This document shows, in pieces, positions 62,087-64,000 of a stretch of 64,000 nt of DNA. Both the position numbers and the translations under genes were made by a program. The stretch's first letter is position 1, and each line of letters starts with the position of its first letter. The notes beneath the pieces were generated by a model, which saw nothing but the letters and a program-made list of their open reading frames with translations, made no database searches and was not told the origin of the DNA. The DNA is taken from the NCBI GenBank assembly GCA_016795485.1, contig JAEUHM010000012.1:1-64000 (forward strand). Reading direction: 5' to 3'. The DNA comes from Verrucomicrobiaceae bacterium (GTDB lineage Bacteria > Verrucomicrobiota > Verrucomicrobiia > Verrucomicrobiales > Verrucomicrobiaceae).

Positions 62087-63583
62087 ATGTCTTCCTCCAC
62101 TGCCAAACGCTCCACCACCGCCGCCCTCGTAGCCGCCTTCCTAGGCTGGATGTTCGACGGGTTTGAAATGGGTCTCTTTCCCCTCACCGGGCGCGATGCA
62201 CTGAAGGAACTGCTGGTGGGAGGCACACCGGATGACTTGAACCGCTGGTTTGGGGTCATCATGGCCATGTTCCTGGTAGGGGCAGCCACGGGCGGTGTGG
62301 TCTTTGGCTGGCTTGGCGACCGTATTGGCCGCGTGAAAGCCATGTCGCTGTCCATTTTCACTTACGCGATCTTCACTGGCCTTTGTGGTGTGGCTAAATC
62401 TGCCGAGCAGGTGGCGATCTTCCGCTTCATTGCCTCCCTCGGCATGGGCGGGGAGTGGTCACTCGGAGTAGCATTGGTAAACGAAGTCTGGCCAGGCAAA
62501 TCCCGAGCGATTGTGGCCGGGTTGATCGGCGCGGCTGCAAACGTGGGCTACTTACTTGGTGGGTTTCTCAGCCTGGGCCTTGCGGGCTTCCTTGGAAGCG
62601 TCGAATCAGCCCTACTTGCCATCGGACTGTCAAAGGACTGGGTAAACTCGCTCCTCTCCAACAACGGATGGCGTCTACTGATGATGAGCGGTGCTGTCCC
62701 CGCCGCTCTGGTGTTTTTCATCCAGCTATTTGTTGGTGAATCCGAGAAATGGGAAGAAGAGAAGGCCAAAGGCAGCACAGACCATTGGGCCACCAAGGAT
62801 CTGCTCGGTGTCGTGGGTGGATGCGTGGCAGCTCTCGTCGTTGTATGGGTGTGGTCACCGCTGGCGCCAAAGATGAACGTAGCACTTGCGTTGCTGATCA
62901 CTGTCGTGGGCCTAGCGATGACCCTCGTTGGCTACTTGTTTCCCGTCTGGCAATACCTCGCGCGCGCTGGAGCGGCTGGGTCTGTTTACACACAAAAGTT
63001 CATCATGGGCCGCATGCTCTTCGGTGCTGGTCTGGCCGGTGTCGCTCTCATGGGCACGTGGGGTGCTGTTCAGTGGGCACCAAAATGGGCGGAAGAGCTG
63101 GCCGGAAACCCTGCCCTCCATGCCAAAGATTGGGCACAAATCTGGACTGCTACGGGTGCCATCATCGCCACCATGCTCGCGGCCATAGTGGGAGACTGGT
63201 TGGGCCGCAGGATCACTTACTCCATCTTGTGCATTGCAACGATCGGTGCCGCGCTGCTGTTTTACCAGACCAATACTTCCTACTCCAACTGGTTCCTATT
63301 CACCGGATTCCTCATTGGCGGCATCAGCGCATCGTTCTATGGCTTCTTCCCGCTTTATTTCCCCGAGCTGTTCCCCACTCAAGTGCGCGCCACTGGCCAA
63401 GGCTTCTGCTTCAACTTTGGACGCGTCATCGCGGCCATCGGAGCGCTGCAAACGGCCAATCTCATGAAGGCGTTTGACGGAAGCTTTGCCAAAGCAGGCA
63501 GCGTCTTGTGCTTCATTTACGTGTTAGGCTTGTTTATCGTCTGGCTTGGACCTGAAACTAAGGGCAAAGCTCTCCCGCAGTAA
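62087..63583 (+). CDS. MFS transporter
   Basis: A 498-residue major-facilitator protein starting at ATG 62087 (MSSSTAKRSTTAALVAAFLGWMFDG), where homology would begin; the frame is open 43 codons further up. About 12 helices. Signature GDRIGRVKAM after helix 2 and MGGEWSLGVALVNE after helix 4 point to the sugar/organic-acid (SHS/NanT-like) branch; a second GDWLGRRIT follows the centre. QVRATGQGFCFNFGR is also common in that branch. The substrate is probably a sugar or sugar acid, as the next gene is a TIM-barrel sugar isomerase 24 bases on. It is divergent from the antiporter, with 94 bases between them. Confidence 0.88.
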   Translation: MSSSTAKRSTTAALVAAFLGWMFDGFEMGLFPLTGRDALKELLVGGTPDDLNRWFGVIMAMFLVGAATGGVVFGWLGDRIGRVKAMSLSIFTYAIFTGLCGVAKSAEQVAIFRFIASLGMGGEWSLGVALVNEVWPGKSRAIVAGLIGAAANVGYLLGGFLSLGLAGFLGSVESALLAIGLSKDWVNSLLSNNGWRLLMMSGAVPAALVFFIQLFVGESEKWEEEKAKGSTDHWATKDLLGVVGGCVAALVVVWVWSPLAPKMNVALALLITVVGLAMTLVGYLFPVWQYLARAGAAGSVYTQKFIMGRMLFGAGLAGVALMGTWGAVQWAPKWAEELAGNPALHAKDWAQIWTATGAIIATMLAAIVGDWLGRRITYSILCIATIGAALLFYQTNTSYSNWFLFTGFLIGGISASFYGFFPLYFPELFPTQVRATGQGFCFNFGRVIAAIGALQTANLMKAFDGSFAKAGSVLCFIYVLGLFIVWLGPETKGKALPQ

Positions 63584-63607
63584 CCAATCACCCGTCTCAC
63601 TCTGATT

Positions 63608-64000
63608 ATGAACACACGCCGTCAGTTTCTCGCCCAAGCAGCCGCTCTCGGAGCTGCTTCGATCACTGGTCAATCCATCGCCGCACCTGGGAAGAAGCAC
63701 ACGCTCTGTGCATTCACCAAACATCTGCAGGGCCTGTCTTACCAACAGATTGCGGACATCGCCGCAGAAGTGGGCTTGGACGGCATTGAGGCTCCTGTGC
63801 GCCCAGGAGGCCACGTGGAGCCAGAGAAAGTCACTGAAGACCTTCCCAAGCTCATTGAAGCGCTGAAGAAGAACAACCTGGAGATGACCATCCTCACCTC
63901 AGGCATCAATCAGGTGAGCAAAGAGCAGAATACCGAGCAAGTTCTCCGCACTGCCAAGGCTCTGGGCGTGCAAAGATTCCGCATGCTCTACTTTAAGTAT
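63608..64000 (+). CDS. sugar phosphate isomerase/epimerase-like TIM-barrel protein (partial)
   Basis: The first 131 residues of a protein that runs off the right edge. TRRQFLAQAAALGAAS is a twin-arginine signal. Then CAFTKHLQGLSYQQIADIAAEVGLDGIEAPVRPGGH and EDLPKLIEALKKNNLEMTILTSG are the first strands of the AP-endonuclease-2/xylose-isomerase-like barrel. Exported members of this family are common in Planctomycetes and Verrucomicrobia and are thought to handle sugars. The spacing of 24 bases to the MFS gene suggests a transport-and-conversion operon. Confidence 0.85.
   Translation, partial: MNTRRQFLAQAAALGAASITGQSIAAPGKKHTLCAFTKHLQGLSYQQIADIAAEVGLDGIEAPVRPGGHVEPEKVTEDLPKLIEALKKNNLEMTILTSGINQVSKEQNTEQVLRTAKALGVQRFRMLYFKY

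Noticed and set aside
1-64000. tRNA, rRNA, IS elements or prophage genes
   Set aside because: No tRNA TPsiC-type signature in a cloverleaf context, no transposase or integrase, and no phage structural gene was seen.

Overview
The window looks like a chromosomal segment of a Verrucomicrobiota bacterium (Verrucomicrobiaceae/Prosthecobacter-like, by inference). The evidence is the gene content: DUF1549/DUF1553 and DUF1800 proteins each followed by a DUF1501 protein, a PEP-CTERM protein beside a TIGR02597-type protein, ECF sigma factors of the 'TRWTL' type next to Ser/Thr kinases, and very large secreted proteins ending in dockerin/TSP3-like, DUF11 or FG-GAP modules. No rRNA, tRNA, IS element, prophage or CRISPR array was seen. 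Coding density is high and the genes fall into short operons on both strands.

Layout. 1-0.8 kb: the end of a membrane gene and a type II toxin-antitoxin pair. 1.1-4.8 kb: a 1256-residue secreted protein (minus). 4.9-7.5 kb: ECF sigma factor overlapping a membrane Ser/Thr kinase with an FGE-like outer domain. 7.5-15.2 kb (minus): secreted enzymes, namely a beta-helix protein, a five-bladed-propeller glycosidase-like protein, an M14-peptidase/esterase fusion, a DUF2971 protein and a sialate O-acetylesterase-like protein. 15.4-18.2 kb: a second kinase (C-type-lectin plus LRR outer domain) meeting a second ECF sigma factor tail to tail. 18.2-18.6 kb: sixteen 21-bp palindromic repeats followed by 10-bp-phased A-tracts, lying between that sigma gene and a divergent 1899-residue surface protein (18.9-24.6 kb). 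24.6-33.4 kb: a small membrane protein, a serine beta-lactamase-like hydrolase, transketolase, a DUF1353 lipoprotein, RecD2 helicase and a ferredoxin-type pair. 33.5-46.3 kb (plus): a 2-hydroxyacid dehydrogenase, NtrC-type regulator, pseudopilin, dGTPase, an SDR-shikimate kinase fusion, QueG, a DUF1549/DUF1501 pair, SerS and QueC. 46.3-48.1 kb (minus): PEP-CTERM/TIGR02597 operon. 48.2-60.2 kb (plus): a 2394-residue DUF1800 protein behind a near-consensus promoter, its DUF1501 partner, and a sugar-dehydrogenase/cytochrome c protein. 60.2-64 kb: a CPA2 antiporter (minus), an MFS transporter and the start of a TIM-barrel sugar isomerase.

How it may work together (inference). Two kinase/ECF-sigma modules flank a block of secreted carbohydrate- and ester-active enzymes. 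Both kinases carry outer domains from the C-type-lectin structural superfamily, so they could sense extracellular glycan-like ligands and drive expression of the enzymes and the giant surface protein. The most unusual DNA is the helically phased repeat region at 18242-18640, which would be a natural place for cooperative binding. The dgt / SDR-AroK / queG genes are translationally coupled through two ATGA overlaps, and a row of three hairpins separates the dgt ribosome-binding site from its start codon. All functional links are inferred from order and domains; no database or folding program was run.
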